Shown here: positions 20,138 to 31,264 of the stretch, piece by piece | Numbering within the stretch: position 1 is the stretch's first letter | Layout: every line of letters begins with the position of its first letter | Origin: Alentia gelatinosa | Lineage: Eukaryota > Annelida > Polychaeta > Phyllodocida > Polynoidae | NCBI GenBank assembly: GCA_950022655.1 | Contig: OX465590.1 | Span: 36,469,218 to 36,533,217 of the forward strand | Length of the DNA: 64,000 bases | Direction: 5' to 3' | The notes under the pieces: generated by a model | Databases searched by the model: none | Seen by the model: only the letters and a program-made list of their open reading frames with translations | What the model was told of the DNA's origin: nothing | Translations under genes and position numbers: made by a program

Positions 20138-20512
20138 TTTTGTGGAAAGGCGGCCGTAAACCATGAGAGGTGACGCGTAGTAGCATACAAGGGTTAGCGA
20201 GTGTATTACGAAGTCAACCTCCAGTGGTTTACGGAGCCGTCTGTCCACAAAAGCATCCTCTGTTGTAATTATTATCAATCTTCTCCAAAAAATTAAACCT
20301 AGTATAAATTGCCATATCAAATGTATATCAACAGAGATTTTTTGCTCGATAGCACAGAGGGACTATTTTCCCGTATACCATGGTTTTGAAGCCGTATACA
20401 ATGGTTTTGAATATGTATACCATGGTTATGGTATCTAGGTTTTAAATAATGGATAGTGGTCTACTGAGTCCCCATACATTCTCTATGGGTACTTTGTACG
20501 ATAGATAATAAA
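20138..20512 (-). mobile_element. Bipartite hairpin element, long module
   Basis: The hairpin 20138-20252 pairs TTTTGTGGAAAGGCGGCCGT with its complement; the tip reads 'gcatacaagggttagcgagtg'-like sequence. The module runs from 'attattatcaatcttctcc' to ATAGATAATAAA at 20512. In reverse, the outer end reads TTATCTATCGTACAAAGTAC then CCATAG. It provides the uninterrupted reference for the split copy at 13569-14160. Confidence 0.8.
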
Positions 20513-21120
20513 TCGGGTGGTGAGTCCAGGGCTGAAGGCAGGGCAGAAGGTGTGAAGGGTGGCATGGGTGATGTGTGCAGTGTGAAACAGGAGTGCACCA
20601 TGTGCAACAAAACACTGCACTATAAAGTCTGACAGATTATGCTTCCATAATTCATGACCATCTCTCGCAAGTAAAAAGACTGAACACCCTCAACACCCGC
20701 AGTGAACTACAAGCAGACATAAACATCACCCCAGTCCTCTTATTCTTAAATCTCGGGCGCTGATTGGTCGGAGAAGCATCACGTGTGGCGATGTTTACTG
20801 CCTCATGAATATTCATGACGAGAGGGGCTTTTTGTATAATTAGGAGGGGCATGTGCCTGCAGGCATTACGAGTGTAGCTCACACCGCTCAGGGATCATCC
20901 GATGGCGGGGGATAAAGACGTGGCAGATTAATAAAGCACAGTAAATCTAGTAAGATATTCTTATCTGATGCGAATGTGTGTGGGATGCACCCTCATCTAT
21001 TGTCAGATAAGCCCATGAGACTTTACCCCTGATTCTTATGGATCCAATAGTCTATTATTTGTTTGCTTGGGTAGCTTATTGCAAGTATGTTCTATTAGAC
21101 TTACGTGTTTTTGTTGGGTC
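20513..21120. other. Unassigned; short promoter-like patch
   Basis: CTGATTGGTCGG (an inverted CCAAT box) near 20759, CACGTG near 20780 and ATGGCGGG near 20901 lie within about 150 bases, in sequence richer in G and C than its surroundings. No first exon could be assigned, so the promoter idea is weak. Confidence 0.3.
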
Positions 21121-21164
21121 GTGATCGAATCTATGAGATGAATTTAGGTAGAATTTAGAGAGTT

Positions 21165-21523
21165 CTTTTAGTTCCCGCACCATATAGACAAGGTATGAGA
21201 AGCACTGGCTTTTGATACAGCAGCAAGTCTACCACTGCTGGGTATGAAGGAGAAAGGTGGCTGTACGCCACACCACATAGACGTGGTATGAGAAGGGCTG
21301 TCCTTTGATATACCAGTAAATCTACCACTGCTGGTGATGAAGGAAAAAAGGTGCTGTACACAGCACCACACAGACATGGTATAAGAAGGACTTGTCTTTA
21401 ATATGACTGTAAGATTACTACTGCTGGGGATGAACAAGAAAAGTGGCTGCAGTGAGAGTCAACCCACTGAATCCAAGGACCTTGGAGTTATGAGCCAAGT
21501 GCCTTAACCACTGAGCTAACTCA
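21165..21523 (-). mobile_element. tRNA-derived SINE with three body units
   Basis: On the minus strand a tRNA-like head (about 21523-21446) has the A-box TTAGCTCAGTGGTTAAGGCA and B-box GGGTTGACTC. It is followed by three diverged units of the 93-base body seen in the satellite at 42.5-45.7 kb (for example 'ctaccactgctgggtatgaa' and 'gaaggagaaaggtggctg'). The 3' tail 'aactctctaaattctaccta' is shared with the SINE at 26630-26786. Confidence 0.75.
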
Positions 21524-21984
21524 AGACTATAGGGTAGATACGTAATGTTCCCTGAGCACCACCATTTTGGCCCCATGTATGTGTATTGTTGGAGGTGAAA
21601 AAGTTTCAGTTCATTCCTACTGGAGGTAAAAAGTAACTGAGTGAAAATAGGTCACTGTCGCAACTTTAGCTTTTCTCATAGCCGTTAATGTCAGAACAAG
21701 CATGTTCTGGGCTTCATTTTTGAGTCATCCTACACTGGGATGGGCGTATAGTGACATAAGAGGCACGGTAAAAGTTTGAATGTCAGTTTAATTTCATAAG
21801 AATGAAGAGTCACAGCACAGAGTCTGAACCTCCAGTGATGGCGCAATCTTGCAGATACTACTGTTGCCCACCTGGTGACTGATTCATGAACTTATAATGG
21901 CTCTGTACCTTGTAAGGCATTGACTTGCTGATATAATCATACTTGCCAGTACCCCACCATCTGACGCTCCACCCCAGTACCACA

Positions 21985-22108
21985 CCCCCTGGCCCTCCGT
22001 CCAAGTACCCATCCCCTGGCCCTCCGTCCAAGTACCCACCCCCTGGCCCTCCGTCCAAGTACCCACCCCCTGGCCCTCCGTCCAAGTACCCATCCCCTGG
22101 CCCTTCAC
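21985..22108. repeat. 27-bp minisatellite
   Basis: Four to five copies of a 27-base unit around CCTGGCCCTCCGTCCAAGTA occur, with CCGTCC at 21997 and 22024 and then at the same 27-base step. The unit length is a multiple of three, so the minus strand shows an open Gly/Pro-rich frame that is not evidence of a gene. Confidence 0.9.
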
Positions 22109-22559
22109 TCTAGTTTTGTCTAAAATATTTTGTTACTACCTACGTATTCCTGAATTGTTATATCCACAATTGTATTTAAAATTCTGCATACCACATGACT
22201 ACACCATCATCATCATTATCATTATTTTAACTGATGAATGCCACGGGTTTAGGGGTCAAAGTTTGTGCATTGGTTAAGGTAATCTCAGGACGATGTCATC
22301 TGTACGCGCATCGAAATCCAATAGACCTTAAGATTACTTTTGAATTACACGGAGGGACTAAGCGGAAGATCGGCCCAGCCGAGCTTAGGAAGATATCAAT
22401 GTATATTGTAAACGAACCCTAATAAAATCACTAAACTACCCAACCACTGGGCCCTCCACCGCCTCCCACCTCCCTGTATACTGATGTGTGCTAATCCTCA
22501 CAGATTAACGGATAAAACTCAGCAGCCGGCGCTTATTGTTTTTCCAGGGGAGAATTAAG

Positions 22560-23155
22560 AACAGATTATCGGTAGTTTATGAAGCTATAAACAAGGAACG
22601 GTCCTTGTCTTATTCATCCGTCCATTACAGGAGCTATGAACGAGGGATAGTCCTTATCTCATTCATCCATCCTTTACAGGAGGAAAGTCCTTTTATCTCA
22701 CCCCTGGAATAAATGCCCATAGGCTTAACATTGGGAACTCGTTCTCCATGCCCCCATGAGTATTGCGGTCCGTTCTCCATGGGCTGTATCCTGTGTGTCA
22801 TCCATTCTTTTAATATGTACAGGGGTGAGATAAATACAGAAACCAACTCGTTTTGGTAAAAAGAAGTCATTCTGCAACTCGTTTGAATGATACATGATAT
22901 TCACTCGGCTGTCGCTTCGTTCATATCACTCCGCATCAAACTTGCTGAGAATGATGACTTTGACCAAAACTTGTTGGTTTCTTCTTTAGTCTCATTCAAA
23001 CATCTTTAAAGGAGCTGTGAACGAGGGACAGTCCTTGTCTCATTCAACCATCTTTAAAGGGGTTATAAACGAGGGACGGTCCTTCTCATCTTCTTCTGCC
23101 CTTTACAGGAGCTATAAACAAGGGACGTTGTCTCATTCATCCATCCTTGTTGTGA
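22560..23155. repeat. ~48-bp minisatellite split by a hairpin element
   Basis: Units containing 'ggagctatgaacgaggg' and 'gtccttgtctcattcatcc' recur every 47-49 bases at 22560-22690 and 22990-23155. The hairpin element 22691-22989 sits between 'gtcctt' and 'tctcattc' of one unit. No sequence of the unit is duplicated on both sides. Confidence 0.85.
22691..22989 (+). mobile_element. Bipartite hairpin element in a minisatellite
   Basis: The module 22691-22833 opens TTTTATCTCACCCCTGG, carries CCCATAGGCTTAACATTGGG and closes CAGGGGTGAGATAAA. The hairpin 22838-22980 pairs GAAACCAACTCGTTTTGGT with ACCAAAACTTGTTGGTTTC; the tip is ATATTCACTCGGCTGTCGCT then TCGTTCATAT. The 3' end reads GGTTTCTTCTTTAG. 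This is the clearest copy for defining element borders. Confidence 0.9.
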
Positions 23156-23261
23156 GAGAAAACATCGAGCGAGCAGTTTGACCCACCTCCCCAGCCAGCC
23201 CTGCAGCGCTCAGGTGTGGCCCTTTTAGCAGAGCATGCATCACGCGCATCACACGCACGAC

Positions 23262-24087
23262 GTCCATCAATAACTGAAACACTTCACGTCAATCTGTACA
23301 TGGTCAGTGACCACGAGATGACCATCAATGATTGAAACACTTCATGAGTCTCTGTATGGACCAATTTCCCTTGAATATCTGGCTTCCGAGAGCTTCCGAG
23401 AGCCAACCATATCTCCCTGTCCTCATACAAGTTGCATATAATCCTTGAAATGAAAAGTACAAATAAGGCGTCATTATATACTTTTGGCTATATCAATCTG
23501 TCCCTTACTGGCGACCACGAGATGACAATCAACGACTGAAACACTTCACGAGTCTCCATCAATCTGTACATGGTCAGCGACCACGAGATGACCATCAATG
23601 ACTGAAACACTTCATGAGTCTCTGTCAATCTGTACATGGTCAGCAACCATGAGATGACCATCAATGACTGAAACACTGCATGAGTCTCCGTCAATCAGTA
23701 CTTGGTCAGTGACCACGAGATGACCATCAATGACTGAAACACTGCATGAGTCTCCGTCAATCAGTACTCGGTCAGCGACCACGAGATGACCGTCAATGAC
23801 TGAAACACTTCACAAGTCTCCATCAATCTGAACACGGTCAGTGACCACGAGATGACCATCAATGACAGAAACACTTCACGAGTCTCTGTCAATCTGTACT
23901 CGGTCAGCGACCACGAAATGACCATCAATGACTGAAACACTTCATGAGTCTCTGTCAATCTGTACGTGGTCAGCAACCATGAGACGGTTATCAATGACTG
24001 AAACACTTCATAAGTCTCTGTCAATCTGTATGCAGTTAGCAACCATGACATGACCATCAATGACTGAAACACTGCATGAGTCTCTGT
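23262..24087. repeat. 66-bp minisatellite, first block
   Basis: Units of 66 bases around 'gaccacgagatgaccatcaa' and 'tgactgaaacacttcacgag' run head to tail at 23262-23358 and 23498-24087. A spacer (23358-23497) contains 'ctggcttccgagagcttccg' and 'cttgaaatgaaaagtacaaa'. The same spacer recurs at 24088-24240 and 24508-24650. The unit equals 22 codons, which explains open minus-strand frames. Confidence 0.92.
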
Positions 24088-24235
24088 ATAGACCAATTTC
24101 TATCGAATATCTGGCTTCCGAGAGCTTTAGAGAAACAACCATATTTCCCGGTCCTTATACAAGTTGCAAAGAAAAGCATATAATCCTTGAAATGAAAAGT
24201 ACAAATAAGGCGTCATAATATACCTTTGGCTGTAT

Positions 24236-24507
24236 CTATCTGTCCCTTACTGGCGACCACCAGATGACAATCAACGACTGAAACACTTCATGAGTCTCCG
24301 TCAATCTGTACATGGTTAGTGACCACGAGATGACCATCAATGACTGAAACACTTCACGTGTCTTCGTCAATCTGTACATGGTCAGTGATCATGAGACAGT
24401 CATCAATGACTGAAACACTTCACGAGTCTCCGTCAATCTGTACTCGGTCAACGACCACGAGATGACCATCAATGATTGAAACACTGCATGAGTCTCTGTC
24501 TCTGTTA
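24236..24507. repeat. 66-bp minisatellite, second block
   Basis: Four more units of the same 66-base repeat lie between two copies of the spacer described for the first block. Array plus spacer repeats as a larger unit, so unequal exchange has acted on both together. Confidence 0.9.
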
Positions 24508-24650
24508 AGGCTAATTTCCTTTGAAAATCTGGCTTCCGAGAGCTTCCGAGAGCCAACCATATCTCCCTATCCTTATAGAAGTTGCAACGAAAAGCATATA
24601 CTCCTTGAAATGAAAAGTACAGATAAGGCGTCGTAATATACCTCTGGCTG

Positions 24651-25669
24651 TATATCCTCCGCATACTGCTCCCTACTACCCATGTCGTTTTTACGGACGT
24701 ACGTGACACTGTGACGTACGGGGTATGTGATCACGTGACTAGCTAAAATGTCGCCATTCTTAGGCATGTGATCATATCAAAAAAAGTCTTCATAGTCATA
24801 AACACTGTAAATACAGATAATTCACCATATAACGTAAAAATACCGTAATGGACATACTGCAAAATACAGAACCCTGGTCCGTTTGCCTTAACAAACACAT
24901 TAGTTGCTATGGGCCAAGTTACGGTAGGATCTTATCAATTTCAGAAATTATATGTAGAATGACCTGTTAATGCCCTTCAAGCTATCAAACTCGATTGGAA
25001 TTCAAAGTTAGCACGGAATCGGGTAAACACCTTATTCCATAAGAACCTAAATTCCCATCTCATTTTATAGTTTGTACATACGTGAACCTTTCCTTTCTTC
25101 ATTCGTCATTTCCTGAAGAATGAAATCTGTACAACTGGCCAGTAATTGAGAGACTTTGGCCTACAGGTACATATAATAATGCGCATATCCCGTCTCATTG
25201 TAAGAGTTTCCTGATCATGTGCTTTACATTGCATCCGCTCTCTAAGCACGACATATCTCTGTCATTTAGACGTGGATTGTTATCATTGAGATCGTGCTTT
25301 CAATCAATTGCTGCCGAGCGGCCGTCGCTGATCGCCGACGTCTCGTGTTTTCTCGTGTTTTCTCTGATGTGCCTTTTAGCGTGCTGCGCGCGCATCGATT
25401 TCCGGCAGACGACATTAAAACCGACACGCAGTCTCACAAAAACACAACAATGGCGGCAGCGACGGTTCGCTTCATCCCACACCACTTCTCGTTCAATAGC
25501 GCCCTAATGCGAACAGAACGAACAAACCATTACTGAACGGAAAGCAAATAAGGATATTTCAAAATGGCGGAAGAGTGTTGCTTGGCTAGTCAGTATACCA
25601 CCTTATGCCATGGACCTATACATGACTGTAGGTCAGTGCTTAAATCCCTTGTATACTGCTTTAAAGTCC
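24651..25669. other. Unassigned; CpG-rich patch near 25.3-25.6 kb
   Basis: A hairpin at 24693-24720 (ACGGACGTACGTGACA / TGACGTACG) resembles the one at 11100. At 25440-25575 'acaacaatggcggcagcgac' and 'caaaatggcggaagagtg' look like YY1-type motifs in a CG-richer patch. Short frames start at each ATG but have no family features, so no gene is called. Confidence 0.4.
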
Positions 25670-25861
25670 AGGGCCTGTTGAATAATTTAGGCTCGTAATT
25701 GAAGACCCTTTTCTTTAAGCCAAGGGACGATGCGGTTTAACTTTATTCAACACTTATGGACGACGTTATAGACGGCTAAGACTGTCTTAGCAAACTAATC
25801 TAAACTATAACCCTTGTACGAGGTATAGAAAAAGGTTTCTATGTACGAGCTTAGATTATAA
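25670..25861. mobile_element. GTTGAATAATCTAGGATC-type MITE, copy 2
   Basis: It opens GGGCCTGTTGAATAATTTAG and includes 'ctcgtaattgaagacccttt' and 'aggtttctatgtacgagctt'. The right terminus is shortened, ending GAGCTTAGATTATAA. Interior phrases match copies at 27170-27613. Confidence 0.7.
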
Positions 25862-25867
25862 GCTTGT

Positions 25868-26110
25868 TTTCACCTGTGGACTCTTGGCCTCCGATAAATT
25901 TGTCACCCACCACTGACGAATCATTTTTGTCAGAAGTGGAAACAGAAAATTTGAAAAGTCGGCGACTGAGTTATGTTCTGAGTTTTTGGCGTTTTTTTGG
26001 CACCTGACAAAAAACTGCTGATCAAGTCAGTATGGTTTGATACTATTGTGATTTGTAAGTTCGGCAGGAAGGGTCAAAAGTCGGTCGGCAGGTGCAAACA
26101 GATCATCGGT
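25868..26110. mobile_element. MITE of the TTTCCACCTGCCGA group, degraded
   Basis: The left end 'gttttcacctgtggactct' and right end 'gtcggcaggtgcaaacaga' are loosely inverted. The interior repeats 'gtcggcgactgag' and 'gtcggtcggcagg'. Borders are approximate. Confidence 0.5.
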
Positions 26111-26629
26111 AACTTGCGAGGCCACCAGTAAAATCAAAGCATATTGAATTAATCGGTGACAGAATGCAGATTGGAAGAAATGCTCTGTCTATAATTAGTC
26201 ATAAGGTCTAAGGTCCAGTTTACACTTGCAGACAGAAAATGCACGGATATAATATGGGGAAGAGAGGCGTCGGTCGGGCGTGCCCCCCAAATAGATTATC
26301 GGTTAAATAATCGGGAACACTGCTAGTGGATGAGGTGTTTACACTTGACGACTAATGAGTCCATTATAAAGATTATATAATATAATAAGAGATAAGAGAA
26401 AAGGCCTACAAAGGTAGGTGATCTTTCTAACACGTCTCTGAAGTCACGAAGCGGTACAGAACTATTATGAGGTAGATAGTGTTTACACCTGATGTATCAC
26501 TGTGCATTTTATTTGCAGCGAATTAGTATTTCTTTCCATCAACAATGAATGCAAACCTACTTTTGATCTGTGAATCCCGACTGAATCTATGAGATGAATG
26601 TAGGTAGAAATCTCACCCCTACACATTTA

Positions 26630-26786
26630 CCGAGGTGAGAGTTCTTTTACTTCCCAAACCATATAGACATGGTATGAAAAGGATTGGCCTTTGATATAGC
26701 AGTAAATCTACCACTGGAGAAAAATGGCTGTAGTGGAACTCAAATCAACAAAGTCCAGTGGTCTTTACCACTGAGCTAACTCCCCA
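26630..26786 (-). mobile_element. tRNA-derived SINE with one body unit
   Basis: In reverse, the head GGGGAGTTAGCTCAGTGGTA is followed by a degraded B-box and one partial copy of the 93-base body ('ctagtggtagatttactgct' region). The tail 'gtaaaagaactctc' matches the SINE at 21165. A short inverted pair CTCACCCCT / AGGTGAG lies in the tail near 26612-26640. Confidence 0.7.
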
Positions 26787-27169
26787 CCCCAGTTGCTCTT
26801 GTTATGCTTGTGAGAAAGCATATCTGGTCTGCATCATGAGGAGGCAAGGCGACCAAGAGGGTGAAAAGATTGGTAATTGCTGTCCATCTCAACAGACCCA
26901 AGTGTGTGCGGCTGCTATTATCGCTCACGCACCTGTAAATGTCATCAAACATTGTTTTCGATCACTATGTTGTTCATGATATGATGTCATTAGTTATATT
27001 CACCTTTTGTAAATACAATGTATCAGTTTAATACCCAATTAAAGTTTGCTATTCATGATAACCACATCGTAGACAACATGATTTGAAAATTGAGCTGTTT
27101 ATCGAGTCTGTTGGTCACCTGCAATCAACCACTGCCAGCACACCAGTGACAACCTATTATCTGCCTGCT

Positions 27170-27387
27170 GCCCGTCGAATAATCTAGAATCGTACATGAG
27201 GACCGTTTTCTGTACGCCAAGGAAACCCATGGACGATGTGGGTCAACTTATTCCAACACTTATGGACAACCTTATGGATGACTAAGAATGTCTTAGTGAA
27301 CAAACTTGAAAATCATTAAATGATAACCCTAGTACGAGGTACAGAAAATGATCTTTATGCAAGATCCTAGATTATTCAATGGGCCCC
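27170..27387. mobile_element. GTTGAATAATCTAGGATC-type MITE, copy 3
   Basis: The ends GCCCGTCGAATAATCTAGAA and CTAGATTATTCAATGGGCCC are inverted. About 218 bases long. It carries 'gtacatgaggaccgttttct', 'gacgatgtgggtcaactta' and 'aacccta(g/t)tacgaggtac'. Confidence 0.85.
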
Positions 27388-27392
27388 TCTGG

Positions 27393-27613
27393 TCCCGTTG
27401 AATAATCTATAGGATCGTACATGAAGACCCTTTTCTGTACACCAAGGAGACTTAGGGACGATGTGGGTCAACTTAATACAACTCTTATGGGCAACCTTAT
27501 GGATGACTAAGTCTGTCTTAGTGATCGAACAAAAAAAACAGTAAATAATAATCCTTGTATGAGGAACAGAAAAAGGGTATTCATGTAAGATCCTAAATTA
27601 TTCAACGGGCCCC
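27393..27613. mobile_element. GTTGAATAATCTAGGATC-type MITE, copy 4
   Basis: It directly follows copy 3 in the same orientation with only a few bases between (CTCTGGT). The ends are TCCCGTTGAATAATCTATAG and CTAAATTATTCAACGGGCCC. The pair looks like a head-to-tail insertion or a tandem duplication. Confidence 0.85.
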
Positions 27614-28676
27614 AGGCAGGCAATTCTACACAGGCAAGCACTAGCCAATATAACGCACTCAATATAGGTCAGGAAGGCATATCAGGAACTATGGTGGGAT
27701 CCGGATTCAAAGAGTGTTTCACTAAAAAATCTTATAGATTAACTTGTGCTGCATATCTAATTAGTTTAAGTAAGCATTTGGATGTAAATGATAACTAAAG
27801 GAAAAACATTCTCTGAAATTACAATATAAAAATATTGATTCATTTCCAAGCAAGCCTTTCTTCTCCATTTTCTGCCTACCATGACAATGCTTTGACATAT
27901 GGCAGATATCACAAAATGGGGCTTTTTGCTACTTTTCTATTTTTATAACAAAACAGTCCATTTTAATTACTACTGTGAGTACAACAAAAGTTAAGGTATC
28001 AAAATGATCGTAAAGAAAATCTCGACTTGATCAAACTTTTGCTTCCATATGGTATTCTATGAAATCTTCACTCATATTCTAGAAGTCAAACATTTTGCCT
28101 AACCCTTAACATGGTTTTAGAGAAAATACATCAAAAATTTAAAATGAATCATCTAAATAGCTTGAAAATATGTAGGATAATAAAGCCCATAATCTCTGGT
28201 TTAATATGGTACCTTTTGAGAACCTATATCTTTTGTACAGTCTAAGTTATGAAAAATGGTGTATATCAAGTCAAAAATAACTAGTTTTCAGTCCTCAATA
28301 TGGTTACACGACCTATAGTTCTCCCAGCTCCAGTTGAACTCCATCACTGAGCAGCTCATGGCAGCGTGATGATTAGAGGAAAACTCATCCTCCCACACAC
28401 CATTCCCTCAGGGCAGAAGTGACGAAATGTAAAATTAAATTTCCAAGTCGTGGTAACAGAATAAAGGTTTGGGCGTGGGAAATAAGGAAATTATCCCACA
28501 ATGCAATTAGCAGAAAGGGGCTAATTTGGTGAAGTTTCCGGCGCTAACTAGCGTGGCCATGAGTCAGCACTTTGTGACGAGTTCAACCCCTGCCGCTGTG
28601 CAGTGACCGGCACTACCCCTCACTCCCTTGATTACTCAGACTACTTTGGCAAACTTGACCATGTATTCTTTAGCTA
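27614..28676. other. AT-rich unassigned sequence
   Basis: Low-complexity AT-rich sequence to about 28300, then average composition. No repeat family, exon or RNA gene was recognised. Confidence 0.5.
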
Positions 28677-29400
28677 AAGTGGGATTCACACGTAGAGACC
28701 CTTTTGTACTTTTATCAGTCTCAAGGAAAAATGGCGAATTTGATTCACATAGGAGGACACACCTGGTGCATAATCTCAGACATAGTCACATTGAACAATC
28801 ACTCTGGGACTCAAGTACCCTTGAGGTGAAAAGTGTTACATGTAATCATGCTTGCTGGCCTCCTATTGGCTAGGGCAGGTACATAGTCGCAGCAGGTCCA
28901 TTTGTCTCGCTAAAGTGCCTCTGTAAATTTTAAACGTGTTTAAAATCAAAATCTAATGAGATTCTTTACCTGGAACCCTACATATCAGATGAGGAGATTT
29001 TGTTTGAGTACAGAATCTCAGCAGGATTTTTCACAGACAAACACCTTGTTAGGTACATGAATCCCATCGTGTGAATCCCGCTTTAGAGTGGGATTTTTTT
29101 CACAGTAGGATTCATGTACCTTATAGGGTGTTTGTCTGAGGCAATCCTGCTGAAATTCTGTACTTGAACACAATTTCTGCTCTAAATTGTAGGGTTCCAT
29201 CCTGAGACATGTTTTTTTACCCTGAAATTATTGGTAATATTTCCCCTTTAAAAGGAACAGAACCTCATGAGATTTTGAACCCTTTGAGATACATGAGTCC
29301 CACTATTTGAAATTCACTTCAGGGAAGTTTTTTCCCTGCAATTATCGGCGACAATTACCCCTGACAAGGTACAGAATCTCATGAGATCTCGAATTCAAAT
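28677..29400. mobile_element. TIR element AAAGTGGGATTCACACG plus partial inverted copy
   Basis: AAAGTGGGATTCACACG at 28677 and CGTGTGAATCCCGCTTT at 29068-29084 bound a 408-base copy. Right after it a partial inverted copy repeats 'aggattcatgtacctta' and 'gtttgtctgaggcaatcctg' to about 29400. The same element in reverse orientation occupies 36990-37534. Shared phrases include 'ggcctcctattggctag' and 'caggtccatttgtctcgc'. No coding region. Confidence 0.8.
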
Positions 29401-29575
29401 AACATCAGGGCAGGTCTTTGCTGTCCGTGAGTCCGTAATAAATGACAGATTATGTGGCGTTTCTACCTGCCGACCTGGTTTGCTAAGATAGTATTAGCCA
29501 TCCATATGGTCATCCACAAGTGTTAAAGGGGCCCCAGGTACCTGTCTGTGCCTGATACCCGCATGGTCATGTATC

Positions 29576-29979
29576 TTTATCCTGCCCCTAATATAAAATC
29601 CCATAGGCTTAACATTGACTTTCCATATGCGCCCGTATGTGGCATACGGATAAAAAATCGCTCCTAGGAGCGTATAAGAAATGGACCAATCAGAGATCAG
29701 CAGTTGAAAGTAGTTCCAAGCGCCTTCAGAGCAGCAAGGAGAGCTATATGGAGGACTTCAGAAAGTTTTTATGTGTTTTTTGTTATCATCCTCACATAAA
29801 AATATCGTTCACAGGGGTTAGGACAAAATCAAAACCTTATTCTTTTTAATCTGGGCTCCAGTATGCAACTCCTGGAGTTTTGGCTCCGGATATCACGAGG
29901 TGGAGCCGAGTGATATCACTACGCCAAACTCCAGTCGTTGCATACGGGAGCCCTGATTAAAACTCATCCGGTTTTACGA
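29576..29979 (+). mobile_element. Bipartite hairpin element
   Basis: The module 29576-29829 opens TTTATCCTGCCCCTAATATA, carries CCCATAGGCTTAACATTGAC, and closes CAGGGGTTAGGACAAAA; it is longer than usual. The hairpin 29837-29979 pairs CCAGTATGCAACTCCTGGAG with its complement; the tip is ATATCACGAGGTGGAGCCGA then GTGATATCAC. Confidence 0.85.
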
Positions 29980-31080
29980 TAGTGTCATATGGGGAGAATC
30001 TGGTTTTCAGTTATATATGATTCTCAATGGAGTTCTATATATGGGTAGGGGTCGGGTTGATCTAGCAGTGGTTTGTCCCCTCTTCGGGAGGTGGTGCGGA
30101 GAGTCAATCCCCGCTGCATAGTGGTTCCAGGTGGCATGGCGGAACCTGGGATTATGTAACTTGGCCTATATATAGGCCGGGTTCGCAGTGGGTCAATAGG
30201 CTGTCCTTGCACGTCTCTCTGAGAAGAGTAGACCCCTGAATCCTCATACTGGTAGGGTTTTCCGAACCCTCTTGGTGGTTAGGTGAGTCTAGGACTCTGG
30301 CCTCTAGATTAGCCTCCCCAGCATTACTTGGCATGCCGTGCCAAGGTACTGAACTTTGGGAGTGATCTAACCAGGATCAATCCAGGAAGTAGTAATAAAC
30401 AACCCGTTGTTTATTCAAGATGTGGAGTTGTGTTCTATGTGAACAGGTTTGCTCATACTTACCAAAAAGACCGAACCGACCTATGTAATAGTGCATAGGG
30501 TGGGATTTCGCCAGGAAGTAAACTTTCCGAGGATAGACTCCTCCACACGGCCAAAGCCGGCGACCACCACATATGTACAACAAAACCCATCCACATAACA
30601 GGCAACAGATTCCTTTTAGCCACCCTGACCTTCTCTATGCATATTACCAACTGCCATTACCATGCTATATTCCATAGCCCTCCCTACATGATAACGTACC
30701 CTAGATGATGATCCGTCTGTCTGCACCCGATACTCTTGTGGTCGTGTACTTGTGTGGTTCGGGGAGACTTCACGGCGGCACGAGGAAGTGATGGGCAAGA
30801 TTTCTGTCCTGCAATGAGTTCTATGTTCTTACAGCAGGGCCTGGAATCCTTCGTGCAGTAACAGTCATCATGGAGTCTTGTTTTCAATTACACCTACCTG
30901 TACTCTATCGTAATTAGGTAATTTTCTCCATTACCGTTTCCTGCCACGTGAAACGCGGCAGTCTGATGAGCAGTAAAGTAAACGACGGTGTCCACTTACA
31001 AACTCCTAATAACTCCATGCTGTAGTTACCGCTCGTGCAATTATCTGCCTAGAACTCTTTTAGAGTGCTGTAAATAAAAG
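29980..31080. other. Unassigned sequence
   Basis: Average-composition sequence with no recognisable exon or repeat. Several 60-70 codon minus-strand frames overlap each other without family features. Confidence 0.45.
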
Positions 31081-31264
31081 CTCTGGTGCCGATGACAAGA
31101 GACTCAGGCGCCGTGGGGTTCTCTCAGACACTGCTGGAAAGCGATATGTGTGTAGACTTCATTCTTCCAAGCAAAAAAGAAAAAGAAAACCTTTCTCACT
31201 TCCTGAACAGCATTCCCGCCAAAAACCGAGGAAGCGAGCGCTGGTTCCCGGCAGGTCACACGCC

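Noticed and set aside
20081..20320. 79-codon minus frame with hydrophobic stretches as a possible membrane-anchor exon
   Set aside because: It lies across a bipartite hairpin element that recurs elsewhere, and splice phase and family motifs are absent.
21858..22108. Gly-rich minus frame (GGPGGGYLD repeats)
   Set aside because: It is produced by a 27-base minisatellite without splice or start context.
25446..25540. Possible first exon beginning 'acaacaatggcggcagcg'
   Set aside because: The ATGGCGG may simply be a YY1-type motif; no splice donor or conserved product could be tied to it.
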